Shown: piece by piece, positions 13,769-22,388 of the stretch
Layout: the number at the start of each line of letters is the position of its first letter
Position numbering within the stretch: position 1 is the stretch's first letter
Origin: Lachnospiraceae bacterium
Lineage (GTDB): Bacteria > Bacillota > Clostridia > Lachnospirales > Lachnospiraceae
Length of the DNA: 35,949 bases
Direction of reading: 5' to 3'
Assembly (NCBI GenBank): GCA_017624115.1
Contig: JAGANQ010000073.1
Location: forward strand, 1 to 35,949
Translations under genes and position numbers: made by a program
Notes under the pieces: generated by a model
What the model was told of the DNA's origin: nothing
The model's database searches: none
The model's input: only the letters and a program-made list of their open reading frames with translations

Positions 13769-15021
13769 TGGTAGTTGAGCTTGTTTGTGTAGGAACAGAA
13801 TTATTGCTTGGAAATATTGTCAATACAAACGCGGCGTTTCTGGCGGAGCAGTGCGCGGCGCTGGGACTGTCCTGCTATTATCAGAGTGTAGTGGGTGATA
13901 ACGAGGAACGTCTGACAGCAACGCTTAAGACGGCAATGGAGCGCAGCGATGTTGTGATTCTGTGTGGAGGACTTGGACCGACTCCGGATGATCTTACCAA
14001 GGAGGCTGCGGCAAAGGTATGCGGACTTCCGCTGGTAGAAGATGCACATACCAGAGCCATGATTGAGGCATATTTTGAGAAAAGTCAGTGGAAGGTAATT
14101 CCTGACAATAACTGGAAACAGGCTGAGGTGCCGCAGGGAGCCATTGTTATTGATAATCACAATGGTACGGCACCGGGACTGATTATCGAGGTGAATGGAA
14201 AGTCTGTTATTCTGCTGCCGGGTCCGCCAAATGAGCTCATTCCGATGTTTAAGAACGGTATTGCACCGTATCTCAACCGCCTGCAGCCGGAGATTATTTA
14301 TTCAAGGATGGTGAAGCTTGCAGGTATCGGCGAGAGTCAGGTGGCAGCCGAAATTGATGATATGATTCAGAAACAGACTAATCCGACGATTGCGACCTAT
14401 GCAAAGACCGGAGAGGTTCATCTGCGTGTGACGGCGAAGGCGAAGGACGAAGAAGAGGCAAAGAAACTGATTAAGCCTGTGGTGAAGGAATTAAAGGAGC
14501 GGTTTGGAAATTACATTTATTCTGTAAAAGAGGACGAGACTTTAGAAGAGGCGGTTGTCCGGCTTCTTAAGAAATATAATCTGTCTCTCACAACGGCAGA
14601 GTCCTGTACCGGTGGTCTGCTTGCCGGCAGACTGGTAAATGTGCCGGGGGTATCAGAGGTATTTAAGCAGGGCTTTATAACCTATTCCGACAAAGCCAAG
14701 AGGAAGCTTCTTGATGTCAGCAAGAGTACCTTAAAAAAATATGGTGCGGTCAGCGAAGAGACAGTGAAGGAAATGGCAAAGGGCGGTGTATTCGCCACAG
14801 ATTCTGATGTATGTGTGGCAATCAGCGGTATTGCAGGTCCGGATGGCGGCAACGAGGAAAAGCCGGTCGGAACTGTTTATATCGGCTGTTACATCAACGA
14901 TAAGGTAACGGTGGAGCAGTATCTTTTTAAGGGAAATCGTGCCAAAATCAGAGATTATTCTGTAGTGTGTGCGCTGGATTTGCTGAGAAGAAGCATTCTG
15001 GAAAATTATGGGGAAAAATAA
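13768..15021 (+). CDS. cinA: CinA, competence/damage-inducible protein with NMN deamidase domain (417 aa)
   Basis: Two-domain cytoplasmic protein. Residues 1 to about 170 are the molybdopterin-binding-like (MoaB/COG1058) domain, with VGTELLLGNIVNTNA, GGLGPTPDDLTKEA and LLPGPPNELIPMF. Residues about 260-415 are the CinA C-terminal domain, which in characterised members is a nicotinamide-mononucleotide amidohydrolase salvaging NMN; TTAESCTGGLLAGRL, GFITYSDKAKRKLL and GIAGPDGG mark it. The length is standard. The ATG overlaps the pgsA stop. A terminator follows, separating it from the SOS-controlled recA. Confidence 0.95.
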   Translation: MVVELVCVGTELLLGNIVNTNAAFLAEQCAALGLSCYYQSVVGDNEERLTATLKTAMERSDVVILCGGLGPTPDDLTKEAAAKVCGLPLVEDAHTRAMIEAYFEKSQWKVIPDNNWKQAEVPQGAIVIDNHNGTAPGLIIEVNGKSVILLPGPPNELIPMFKNGIAPYLNRLQPEIIYSRMVKLAGIGESQVAAEIDDMIQKQTNPTIATYAKTGEVHLRVTAKAKDEEEAKKLIKPVVKELKERFGNYIYSVKEDETLEEAVVRLLKKYNLSLTTAESCTGGLLAGRLVNVPGVSEVFKQGFITYSDKAKRKLLDVSKSTLKKYGAVSEETVKEMAKGGVFATDSDVCVAISGIAGPDGGNEEKPVGTVYIGCYINDKVTVEQYLFKGNRAKIRDYSVVCALDLLRRSILENYGEK

Positions 15022-15035
15022 AAGATTTAGTTGCA

Positions 15036-15064
15036 AAAAGGATAGCCTTGTGCTATCCTTTTAT
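15036..15064 (+). terminator. Rho-independent terminator after cinA
   Basis: An 11-bp stem AAAAGGATAGC (15036-15046) with GCTATCCTTTT (15052-15062) and a 5-nt loop. The descending arm ends in the T-run. Confidence 0.8.
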
Positions 15065-15188
15065 CATAGTCGCAGATTTCTTAGCGGCAGAGTTCTTGTC
15101 TGCCGGTACTTCAGAAGGAATTATTCATTCCGGATTTCCAGACTTAATTTTATGAAGGGGAGGTGGAACAAGATAACATAAAAAGAGA

Positions 15189-15217
15189 TTGACAAAAACG
15201 AACATATGTACTAAACT
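15189..15217 (+). promoter_or_regulatory. recA promoter
   Basis: A perfect TTGACA (15189-15194), 17-bp spacer and TAAACT (15212-15217, 4 of 6 matches). A TATAAT also occurs at 15217-15222, but at 22-bp spacing. The spacer contains a LexA-type box, so repressor would block RNA polymerase. Confidence 0.65.
15199..15212. promoter_or_regulatory. LexA (SOS) box 1 of recA
   Basis: CGAACATATGTACT is close to the Gram-positive LexA/DinR consensus CGAAC-N4-GTTCG. It sits between the -35 and -10 boxes. Confidence 0.75.
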
Positions 15218-15230
15218 ATAATCAATAAAG

Positions 15231-15244
15231 CGAACGTGTATTCG
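15231..15244. promoter_or_regulatory. Possible LexA box 2 of recA
   Basis: CGAACGTGTATTCG differs from the CGAAC-N4-GTTCG palindrome at one position. It lies 32 bp, about three helical turns, after box 1 and near the expected transcript start. Confidence 0.55.
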
Positions 15245-15262
15245 CGTGAAAGGGAGAAAAGT

Positions 15263-16306
15263 ATGGCAAGTGATGATAAGATAAAAGCATTGGATGCTGC
15301 ATTGGCAAATATTGAGAAGCAGTTTGGCAAGGGCTCTGTGATGAAGCTTGGAGATTCCTCTGCTAATATGAACATTGAGACGATTCCGACAGGTTCTCTG
15401 AGTCTGGATATTGCGTTGGGACTTGGAGGTATTCCGAAGGGAAGAATTGTGGAGATTTACGGACCGGAGTCCAGTGGTAAGACGACAGTTGCCCTTCATA
15501 TGATAGCGGAGGTACAAAAGAGGGGCGGCATTGCCGGCTTTATTGATGCAGAGCATGCGCTTGACCCGGTATATGCCAGAAATATCGGTGTAGACATTGA
15601 TAATCTGTACATTTCACAGCCGGATAACGGAGAACAGGCTCTTGAAATTACCGAGACAATGGTGCGTTCCGGTGCTATTGATATTATTATCGTGGATTCT
15701 GTTGCAGCGCTGGTTCCGAAGGCTGAAATTGACGGTGATATGGGAGATTCCCATGTAGGCCTGCAGGCGCGTCTGATGTCTCAGGCACTCCGAAAGCTGA
15801 CAGCAGTGGTGAGTAAGTTTAATTGTATCGTGGTATTCATTAACCAGCTTCGTGAAAAAGTGGGTGTGATGTTCGGTAATCCTGAGACGACAACGGGCGG
15901 ACGTGCGCTTAAGTTCTATTCCTCTATTCGTATGGATGTCAGAAGAACTGAGTCTTTAAAGCAGGGTGGTGAGGTTATCGGAAACCGTACCCGTGTGAAG
16001 GTTGTGAAGAATAAGATTGCTCCGCCGTTTAAGGAAGCAGAATTTGATATTATGTTCGGACAGGGAATCTCCACAGAGGGTGATATTCTGGATTTGGCAG
16101 CACAGGTGAACATTATCGTTAAGAGCGGTGCGTGGTATGCATATAATGATGCCAAGATTGGACAGGGGCGCGAGAATGCGAAGCAGTATCTGAAGGATAA
16201 TCCGGAAATTCGTGCTGAGGTGGAGAATAAGGTGCGTGCACATTTCGGATTGAAGGAGGATGCTGTTATGGCTGTGGATGCCGGAAAGGAAGAAGCAGAG
16301 CAGTAA
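15263..16306 (+). CDS. recA: Recombinase A (347 aa)
   Basis: DNA-strand-exchange ATPase and SOS coprotease. Walker A is GPESSGKTT (about residues 67-75), Walker B lies in [12 protein letters not shown], loop 1 region [14 protein letters not shown], and the loop 2 region [20 protein letters not shown]. The C-terminal domain ends in acidic DAGKEEAEQ. The ATG at 15263 follows AAAGGGAG; an in-frame extension upstream would run across the LexA box and is rejected. Length and motifs are normal. It has its own SOS-type promoter and is followed by recX after 18 bp. Confidence 0.98.
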   Translation: MASDDKIKALDAALANIEKQFGKGSVMKLGDSSANMNIETIPTGSLSLDIALGLGGIPKGRIVEIYGPESSGKTTVALHMIAEVQKRGGIAGFIDAEHALDPVYARNIGVDIDNLYISQPDNGEQALEITETMVRSGAIDIIIVDSVAALVPKAEIDGDMGDSHVGLQARLMSQALRKLTAVVSKFNCIVVFINQLREKVGVMFGNPETTTGGRALKFYSSIRMDVRRTESLKQGGEVIGNRTRVKVVKNKIAPPFKEAEFDIMFGQGISTEGDILDLAAQVNIIVKSGAWYAYNDAKIGQGRENAKQYLKDNPEIRAEVENKVRAHFGLKEDAVMAVDAGKEEAEQ

Positions 16307-16324
16307 AACGGCGGGAATAGCAGG

Positions 16325-16942
16325 ATGATAGTCAGCGTCATAGAAGCATTAAATACGAAGAAAAAGAAAATTGTCATGGACAATGGTCTTATGTTTGCTC
16401 TCTATAATGGCGAAGTGCGCCGCTATAAGCTGGAGGAAGGCACCATGCTGAGCGACGAACGGTATGAAGAGATTCTTGAGACAATTCTGAAAAAGCGTGC
16501 CAGAGAGAGAATGATGTATCTTCTAAAGGGCGGAGATTATACAGAGCATCAGATACGGCAGAAGCTGCGGCAGGGATTTTATCCGGAGGAAGCGATTGAG
16601 GAAGCATTGTGCTTCGGAAGACAGTATCATTATCTTGATGACTGCCGCTATGCGAGAATCTATGCGGAGCAGAAAGCTGCCCGGTTAAGCAGAAGGATGC
16701 TCTCTCTTAAGCTTTCGGAAAAAGGAATAGCAAGAGAAATCATAGACAGCACACTGGAAAAACTGGAAACAGGGGAAGAGGATGCGCTGGATGCCTTAAT
16801 TCATAAGAAAAATATAGATTTTTCAGGGCTTACATGGCAGGAAAGACAGAAAATTTGTGCATATTTTATGAGAAAAGGCTTTGCATATGAGAATATTTTG
16901 AAAAAAATAAACGAGATTACGGGCATTGACTACTTGACATAA
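16325..16942 (+). CDS. recX: Regulatory protein RecX (205 aa)
   Basis: Modulator that binds RecA and limits filament growth. It shows three-helix RecX repeats: RARERMMYLLKGGDYTEHQI with RQKLRQGFYPEEAIEEAL, then YHYLDDCRYARIYAEQKAAR with LSLKLSEKGIAREIIDSTLE, then YFMRKGFAYENILKKI. The N-terminal 45 residues are a beta-rich extension common in Firmicutes RecX. The length is normal. It is co-transcribed with recA, 18 bp downstream. The start has only a modest site (GGCGGGAATAGCAGG), but the frame and family agree. Confidence 0.9.
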   Translation: MIVSVIEALNTKKKKIVMDNGLMFALYNGEVRRYKLEEGTMLSDERYEEILETILKKRARERMMYLLKGGDYTEHQIRQKLRQGFYPEEAIEEALCFGRQYHYLDDCRYARIYAEQKAARLSRRMLSLKLSEKGIAREIIDSTLEKLETGEEDALDALIHKKNIDFSGLTWQERQKICAYFMRKGFAYENILKKINEITGIDYLT

Positions 16943-16962
16943 TTCTGAAAAAAGTATAAAAT
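16934..16962 (+). promoter_or_regulatory. Promoter of rny
   Basis: TTGACA (16934-16939), 17-bp spacer, TAAAAT (16957-16962). It overlaps the end of recX and gives a leader of about 40 nt. Confidence 0.75.
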
Positions 16963-17010
16963 TTATATGTTGTATTTCGTACAATGAAAATTAAATAAGG
17001 AGGTGCTCCT

Positions 17011-18564
17011 GTGCAAGGCTTAATTTCTTACGTGATATTTGCTGTTATCGTAATTTTTGTTGCTATTGTTACCTGGTTTGCTGCAATTGCCTATCGCAAG
17101 AAGATTGTAGAGTCCAAGATTGGCAGTGCAGAAGAAAAATCAAGGGAAATCATAGATGAAGCATTAAAAACTGCGGAAACTAAGAAAAGAGAAGCTCTTT
17201 TGGAAGCAAAAGAGGAAACATTAAAGACAAGAAACGAGCTGGAACGAGAAACCAAGGAGCGGCGTGCAGAGCTGCAGCGTTATGAAAGACGTGTGCAAAG
17301 CAAGGAAGAAGCTCTGGATAAGAAAGCCGATGCCTGGGAAAAGCGTGAAAGCAGTTTAGCAGCGAGAGAAGAAGCGTTGAAACAAAAGACTGCTGAAGTG
17401 GAAGAGCTTCATGCAAAAAGTGTACAGGAACTGGAAAGAATCTCAGGTCTTACCTCCGAACAGGCAAAAGAGCATTTATTAAAGACGGTTGAAGATGAAG
17501 TGAAACTCGACACTGCCAAGCTGATTAAGGAGCTTGACAGCAAAGCAAAAGAAGAAGCGGGAAAGAAAGCAAAGGAATATGTGGTAAATGCGATTCAGAA
17601 ATGCGCAGCAGACCATGTAGCAGAGACGACAATCTCTGTAGTCCAGCTTCCGAACGACGAGATGAAGGGAAGGATTATTGGTAGAGAGGGTAGAAATATC
17701 CGTACTCTGGAGACAATGACGGGTGTAGATTTAATCATTGATGATACACCAGAGGCAGTCATATTGTCCGGCTTTGATCCAATCAGAAGAGAAGTAGCGC
17801 GTATTGCTTTGGAAAAATTGATTGTTGACGGACGTATCCATCCGGCAAGAATCGAAGAAATGGTAGAAAAGGCTCAGAAGGAAGTAGAACAGAATATCCG
17901 TGAAGAAGGAGAGGCGGCCACTCTTGAGGTTGGTGTGCATGGCATTCATCCGGAGCTCGTTCGTTTGCTGGGTAAAATGAAATTCAGGACCAGCTATGGT
18001 CAGAATGCATTAAAACATTCCATAGAGGTTGCTCAGCTTTCCGGGTTATTAGCCGGGGAGATTGGTGTAGACATTCGTATGGCAAAGAGAGCAGGTCTGT
18101 TACATGATATCGGTAAATCCGTGGATCACGAGATGGAGGGTACGCATGTACAGATAGGCGTGGATTTGTGTAGAAAGTACAAGGAATCCCCAGTGATTAT
18201 CAATGCTGTAGAATCTCATCATGGTGATGTAGAGGCAACTTCACTTATTGCTTGCATTGTACAGGCTGCTGATACAATTTCTGCAGCGAGACCGGGTGCA
18301 AGAAGAGAGACTTTAGAAACATATACCAACAGATTAAAACAATTAGAGGATATCACAAACAACTTCAAAGGCGTAGATAAATCTTTTGCTATCCAGGCGG
18401 GTAGAGAGATTCGTGTAATGGTAGTTCCAGAACAGATTAATGATGCAGATATGGTGCTTATGGCGAGAGATATTTCTAAGAAAATCGAGAATGAATTAGA
18501 ATATCCGGGTCAGATTAAGGTAAGCGTTATCAGAGAAAGCCGTGTTGTGGACTACGCAAAGTAG
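17011..18564 (+). CDS. rny: Ribonuclease Y (517 aa)
   Basis: Membrane-anchored endoribonuclease that starts mRNA decay. Residues about 3-27 are a single transmembrane helix ([20 protein letters not shown]). Residues about 35-195 are a long Glu/Lys-rich coiled coil. The KH domain has [20 protein letters not shown], and the HD domain has the metal pair in [18 protein letters not shown]. The length is typical. It starts at GTG with an excellent AAGGAGGTG site at 16996-17004. It has its own promoter and terminator, so it is monocistronic here. Confidence 0.97.
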   Translation: MQGLISYVIFAVIVIFVAIVTWFAAIAYRKKIVESKIGSAEEKSREIIDEALKTAETKKREALLEAKEETLKTRNELERETKERRAELQRYERRVQSKEEALDKKADAWEKRESSLAAREEALKQKTAEVEELHAKSVQELERISGLTSEQAKEHLLKTVEDEVKLDTAKLIKELDSKAKEEAGKKAKEYVVNAIQKCAADHVAETTISVVQLPNDEMKGRIIGREGRNIRTLETMTGVDLIIDDTPEAVILSGFDPIRREVARIALEKLIVDGRIHPARIEEMVEKAQKEVEQNIREEGEAATLEVGVHGIHPELVRLLGKMKFRTSYGQNALKHSIEVAQLSGLLAGEIGVDIRMAKRAGLLHDIGKSVDHEMEGTHVQIGVDLCRKYKESPVIINAVESHHGDVEATSLIACIVQAADTISAARPGARRETLETYTNRLKQLEDITNNFKGVDKSFAIQAGREIRVMVVPEQINDADMVLMARDISKKIENELEYPGQIKVSVIRESRVVDYAK

Positions 18565-18607
18565 TACCTCATCAGGGAATCAGATATATGCCACTGATAT
18601 GTGCATA

Positions 18608-18644
18608 GGCAGCCGGAAACATTTGTTTCCGGCTGCCTTTTTTC
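18608..18644 (+). terminator. Rho-independent terminator after rny
   Basis: A perfect 13-bp stem GGCAGCCGGAAAC (18608-18620) with GTTTCCGGCTGCC (18625-18637), an ATTT loop and a run of T. Confidence 0.92.
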
Positions 18645-18680
18645 GATTACAGGAAGAACTTATAATATGGTAACAGTTCA

Positions 18681-18775
18681 GCCCTCAATTCATAAAAGCG
18701 TCTGCTTCGCAGCCGGCGCCGCATCCGCGGCTTATCTTTTATTCATTTGAGGGCGCTCCGCTCATGCAGGAAGCG
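18681..18775. repeat. Imperfect inverted-repeat element between rny and the aminotransferase
   Basis: Arms GCCCTCAATTCATAAAAG (18681-18698) and its near complement at 18736-18754 enclose a GC-rich middle with CTGCTTCGCAG and GCCGGCGCCGC palindromes. The adjacent GCGCTCCGCTCATG resembles the CGCTCCGCT preceding dispersed repeat copy 1. It is probably a palindromic mobile or REP-like sequence; it contains no gene. Confidence 0.55.
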
Positions 18776-18776
18776 C

Positions 18777-18805
18777 TTGACAAATGATACAGAATCACAT
18801 ACAAT
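18777..18805 (+). promoter_or_regulatory. Promoter of the aminotransferase gene
   Basis: TTGACA (18777-18782), 17-bp spacer, TACAAT (18800-18805). A leader of about 75 nt follows, containing a hairpin at 18826-18851. Confidence 0.7.
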
Positions 18806-18825
18806 AGATAAAGTTTATAATAAAA

Positions 18826-18855
18826 TGCAGGATTGGATTTCAAATCCTGCAAAAC
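18826..18855 (+). other. Leader stem-loop before the aminotransferase gene
   Basis: TGCAGGATT pairs with AATCCTGCA around TGGATTTCA, followed by AAACG rather than T. No T-box or other known riboswitch motif is seen. It may affect mRNA stability. Confidence 0.45.
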
Positions 18856-18888
18856 GAGACGATAGTCCATAATAACGAGGAGGCAGTT

Positions 18889-20172
18889 ATGAAAGCATAT
18901 CAGCAGATGACAAAGGACGAACTTTTAACTTTAAAAGAAGAACTGGAAAAGAGCTATAAGGAAGCAAAGGAAAAAGGCCTGAAGCTTGATATGTCAAGAG
19001 GAAAACCGGAGACGGCACAGCTTGAGCTTGGAATGGAGCTGCTTGATGCAGTAAACAGCAAGTCGGATTTGAAGACAGAAGGCGGTGTAGACTGCAGAAA
19101 TTATGGAGTATTGGACGGAATACCGGAGGCAAAGCAGTTAATGGCAGATATGATGGGAACTACTCCGGAACATGTCATAATTTACGGTAATGCCAGCCTT
19201 ACCATTATGTATGATACCATTTCCCGCTCTTATACACATGGAGTAATGGGAAGCACACCGTGGTGTAAGCTGGATAAGGTAAAGTTCCTGTGCCCGGTTC
19301 CGGGATATGACAGACACTTTGCAATTACAGAGCGTTTTGGAATTGAAATGATTAATATTCCGATGACAGAGGCCGGCCCTGATATGGATATGGTAGAAAA
19401 GCTGGTGAGTGAGGATGAGGCGGTCAAGGGTATCTGGTGTGTACCGATGTACTCCAATCCTCAGGGAATCTGTTATTCCGATGAGACAGTGAAGCGTATG
19501 GCAGCATTAAAGCCGGCAGCAAAGGATTTCCGTATTTTCTGGGATAATGCTTATGTGATTCATCATTTATATGATGAGCATACAGAGCTTCTGGATATTA
19601 TTTCTGAATGTGAGAAGGCAGGTAACCCGGATATGGTATATGAATTTGCTTCAACCTCCAAGGTAAGCTTTGCAGGTGCAGGAATTGCAGCACTGGCAGC
19701 CTCAAGGGCAAATCTGGAGGATATTAAGAAGCAGATGACAATACAGACCATTGGCTATGATAAGATTAATCAGCTTAGACATGTGCGCTATTATAAGAAT
19801 ATAGACGGTTTAAAGGCACATATGAAGAAGCATGCTGCCATTATGCGTCCGAAGTTTGAGGCGGTTCTGGCAGTCCTGGAGAAGGAGCTGGGAGGTCTTG
19901 GAATAGGAAGCTGGATTGCGCCCAAAGGTGGATATTTTATATCCTTTGATGCGATGGAAGGATGCGCAAAGGTGATTGTAGATAAGTGTAAGGAAGCAGG
20001 TGTTATTCTTACAAAGGCAGGAGCAACATTTCCATATGGAAAGGATCCGAAGGACAGTAATATCCGTATTGCACCATCCTTCCCGACACCGGAGGAGATG
20101 GCTCAGGCGGCAAATCTTTTTGTGCTTTGTGTGAAACTGGTAAGTGTGGAAAAATTACTGGAAACAAAATAA
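18889..20172 (+). CDS. PLP-dependent aminotransferase, MocR-like class (aspartate aminotransferase type, 427 aa)
   Basis: Cytoplasmic fold-type I aminotransferase. MSRGKPETAQLELGMELLDA near residue 35, YGNASLTIMYD near 99, PMYSNPQG near 187, the PLP-contact Asp in FWDNAY (about 219) and the Schiff-base lysine in FASTSKVSFAGAG (about Lys258) mark the group sometimes listed as Aminotran_MocR, which includes aspartate aminotransferases of type Ic. It lacks the GntR DNA-binding domain of true MocR regulators, so it is an enzyme. GAGGAGG precedes the ATG. proC follows after 48 bp, suggesting an amino-acid metabolism unit. The exact substrate is inferred. Confidence 0.88.
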   Translation: MKAYQQMTKDELLTLKEELEKSYKEAKEKGLKLDMSRGKPETAQLELGMELLDAVNSKSDLKTEGGVDCRNYGVLDGIPEAKQLMADMMGTTPEHVIIYGNASLTIMYDTISRSYTHGVMGSTPWCKLDKVKFLCPVPGYDRHFAITERFGIEMINIPMTEAGPDMDMVEKLVSEDEAVKGIWCVPMYSNPQGICYSDETVKRMAALKPAAKDFRIFWDNAYVIHHLYDEHTELLDIISECEKAGNPDMVYEFASTSKVSFAGAGIAALAASRANLEDIKKQMTIQTIGYDKINQLRHVRYYKNIDGLKAHMKKHAAIMRPKFEAVLAVLEKELGGLGIGSWIAPKGGYFISFDAMEGCAKVIVDKCKEAGVILTKAGATFPYGKDPKDSNIRIAPSFPTPEEMAQAANLFVLCVKLVSVEKLLETK

Positions 20173-20220
20173 AATCAAACAAGAAAAAGCATCAGGAAGA
20201 GGAGCAGAGAGGAGGTAGCC

Positions 20221-21027
20221 ATGAAAAGTATCGGATTTATCGGAATGGGTAATATGGGAAGTGCCATGTTAAGTGGCATGCTTAAGGTATTTGAGACAGA
20301 GGAGATTGTTTTTTCCAGAAAAAATGCAGAAAAGGGAAAAGCATTTGCCACAGAAAAAGGGGTAGAATATGCGTCGGATAACAAAACCTGTGCTGCTATG
20401 GCAAAGTATCTGATTCTGGCAGTAAAGCCGCAGTTTTTTCCCGGGGTTCTGGAGGAAATCAAGACAGAAATCAGAGAAGAGCAGATTATTATTTCCATTG
20501 CTGCCGGAGTTACGATTGCAGATATTAAGAAAGCACTCGGAGAAAAGGTGCGTGTAGTGCGTGCCATGCCCAATACGCCGGCTCTGCTGGGAGAAGGCAT
20601 GACAGGTGTCTGCTTTGACGAATCTGTTTATTCAGAGGGTGAGATGCAGGTTATTAGGAAAATTTTCGAGTCCTTTGGAAAAATGCAGATTATCAGTGAG
20701 AATCTGATGAATGCTGTGATTTGTGTGAGCGGAAGCTCTCCGGCGTATGTATATATGTTTATAGAGGCATTGGCAGATGGTGCGGTGAAATATGGACTGC
20801 CGAGACAGGCGGCGTATGAGATGGCAGCTCAGACTGTACTTGGGGCAGCGAAGATGGTATTAGAGACAGGAGAGCATCCGGGAGTATTGAAGGATAAGGT
20901 CTGCTCACCTGGCGGCACAACGATTGCCGGAGTAGCTGCGCTGGAAGAGTATGGCTTTAGAAACGCTGTCCTGAAAGCATGTGATAAATGCTATGAAAAG
21001 GCAGACAGCATGAGTAAGAAGAAATAG
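20221..21027 (+). CDS. proC: Pyrroline-5-carboxylate reductase (268 aa)
   Basis: Last step of proline synthesis, reducing pyrroline-5-carboxylate with NAD(P)H. The N-terminal Rossmann motif is GFIGMGNMGSAML, the middle has AVKPQFFPGVLEE and VRAMPNTPALLGEGMT, and the C-terminal dimerisation domain has SGSSPAYVYMFIEALADGAV and SPGGTTIAGVAALEE. The length is normal. GAGAGGAGGT precedes the ATG. It lies downstream of an aminotransferase and is followed closely by the Nudix gene. Confidence 0.97.
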   Translation: MKSIGFIGMGNMGSAMLSGMLKVFETEEIVFSRKNAEKGKAFATEKGVEYASDNKTCAAMAKYLILAVKPQFFPGVLEEIKTEIREEQIIISIAAGVTIADIKKALGEKVRVVRAMPNTPALLGEGMTGVCFDESVYSEGEMQVIRKIFESFGKMQIISENLMNAVICVSGSSPAYVYMFIEALADGAVKYGLPRQAAYEMAAQTVLGAAKMVLETGEHPGVLKDKVCSPGGTTIAGVAALEEYGFRNAVLKACDKCYEKADSMSKKK

Positions 21028-21052
21028 TGGCAATATGTCAGGAGGCATAAAA

Positions 21053-21589
21053 ATGGAAGCAGTGGAACGACTCGGCAGAGCTCTTGTAAAGCATGGTGCG
21101 ATAATAGATTTATATGATGATACCGTAAAGACACAGGCAGGAAATATTGTCCATTACGATTTTATTGGACACAAGGGAGCGGCTGCGGTAGTACCTGTTC
21201 GTGCGGATGGAAAGATACTGATGGTAAGGCAGTACCGCAATGCGGTAGACCGTTTTACCTTGGAGATACCGGCGGGCGGAAAAAACGGCGCAGATGAACC
21301 GCCATATACCTGTGCCATGCGTGAGCTTGAGGAGGAAACCGGTTATAAGACGGATAAGATGGATCATTTGATAGATATTTATACAACCGTTGCATTCTGT
21401 AATGAGAAAATTTCGATTTATGTAGCGGATAATCTTATTCCTTCCCATCAGAATCTGGATGAGGATGAGTTTATTGACGTGGAGGCAGTTTCCGTGGAGG
21501 ATTTGACAGCCATGATTCTTGATGGCACGATTATGGATGCCAAGACTGTATCAGCAATTCTTGCGTATAAGGAAAAATACATAAAATAG
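21053..21589 (+). CDS. Nudix hydrolase, ADP-ribose pyrophosphatase type (178 aa)
   Basis: Hydrolyses ADP-ribose or similar nucleoside diphosphates in the cytoplasm. The Nudix box G-x5-E-x7-REL-x-EE-x-G is exact, formed by GKNGADEPPYTCAM followed by RELEEETGY. The preceding LMVRQYRNAVDRFTLEIPAG is typical of ADPR pyrophosphatases (NudF type). I use ATG 21053; the upstream in-frame ATG at 21035 would place the AGGAGG ribosome binding site inside the coding sequence. It is followed by the SpoIIM-like gene, an arrangement familiar in Clostridia. Confidence 0.93.
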   Translation: MEAVERLGRALVKHGAIIDLYDDTVKTQAGNIVHYDFIGHKGAAAVVPVRADGKILMVRQYRNAVDRFTLEIPAGGKNGADEPPYTCAMRELEEETGYKTDKMDHLIDIYTTVAFCNEKISIYVADNLIPSHQNLDEDEFIDVEAVSVEDLTAMILDGTIMDAKTVSAILAYKEKYIK

Positions 21590-21630
21590 AAATCAGCGCA
21601 TATATTGTCTTAGCCTGGAGGGAAAAGCCT

Positions 21631-22191
21631 ATGAAATCTATGCTGAGACAGTATCATCAATATCCCGTATCATTTACGAAAGAAGGAAGGATGTCTGCCG
21701 CCTTTTTAACAGGGCTTCTGGCGGGCACCTTCTTTTTTAATATGTGGGGAAAGGATTACATAGAGGAGCTTCTGCTTTATAAAGGACTTCTGACAGGACG
21801 GTATGAGGCAGGGGCGCTGGCAGGGGCAGCTTTATGCTTCTACATTGCCAGAAAAAGGCTGCCGCGTTTTCTGGCGTTGTTGTTTATGGAACTGACGGAA
21901 TTCTGTACGATGGGCAGAATGTTTTTTGCAGCATATTATGGCTTTTGTGCCGGAGTATGCCTTTCAGCCTTTGTGTTTCAGTACTCTATGCGGGGAATTG
22001 CATATTTTGGACTCTTCCTTTTTCCGCACTATGGTGCATATGCGATGATGTGGCAGGTACTGAATAACAAAGAACGCTGGAAGAGTAACAGAAAGAGGAT
22101 TCTGGTATCATCACTGCTGTTTGTGACGGGAATTATTCTGGAGGGCTACCTTCATGCCGGTCTGATGCAAAAAATATTACAAAATTTTTAA
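21631..22191 (+). CDS. Putative stage II sporulation protein M-like membrane protein (186 aa)
   Basis: Polytopic membrane protein with about four or five hydrophobic helices: around residues 22-38 (AAFLTGLLAGTFFFNMW), 60-72, 95-118 (FFAAYYGFCAGVCLSAFVFQ), 121-140 (IAYFGLFLFPHYGAYAMMW) and 158-172 (ILVSSLLFVTGIILEG). Size, topology and position between a Nudix gene and xerD match SpoIIM, a component of the peptidoglycan-degrading machine used in engulfment. LFPHYGAY may correspond to the SpoIIM PHG-type motif. Sequence similarity itself is only suggestive, so context carries much of this call. CTGGAGGG precedes the ATG. Confidence 0.7.
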   Translation: MKSMLRQYHQYPVSFTKEGRMSAAFLTGLLAGTFFFNMWGKDYIEELLLYKGLLTGRYEAGALAGAALCFYIARKRLPRFLALLFMELTEFCTMGRMFFAAYYGFCAGVCLSAFVFQYSMRGIAYFGLFLFPHYGAYAMMWQVLNNKERWKSNRKRILVSSLLFVTGIILEGYLHAGLMQKILQNF

Positions 22192-22306
22192 ATTTTTAAC
22201 AAAAAATTTTTCACAATATCTGGTAGACATAATTTGCCAAAAAACGATATCTTGTATTTTGAACCTAAAAATGCTGTTAAAGCCTGTAAATACGGGAAAA
22301 AAGGGT

Positions 22307-22335
22307 TTGCATTTCTGTAAAAAACTCTATATAAT
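22307..22335 (+). promoter_or_regulatory. Promoter of xerD
   Basis: TTGCAT (22307-22312), 17-bp spacer, perfect TATAAT (22330-22335), 54 bp before the xerD ATG. The preceding 110 bp from 22192 is AT-rich and shows no other feature. Confidence 0.7.
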
Positions 22336-22388
22336 TAGAGATATGTTGACATAAGAACACTAGGAAATGCGTAACAGGGGCGGGAATT

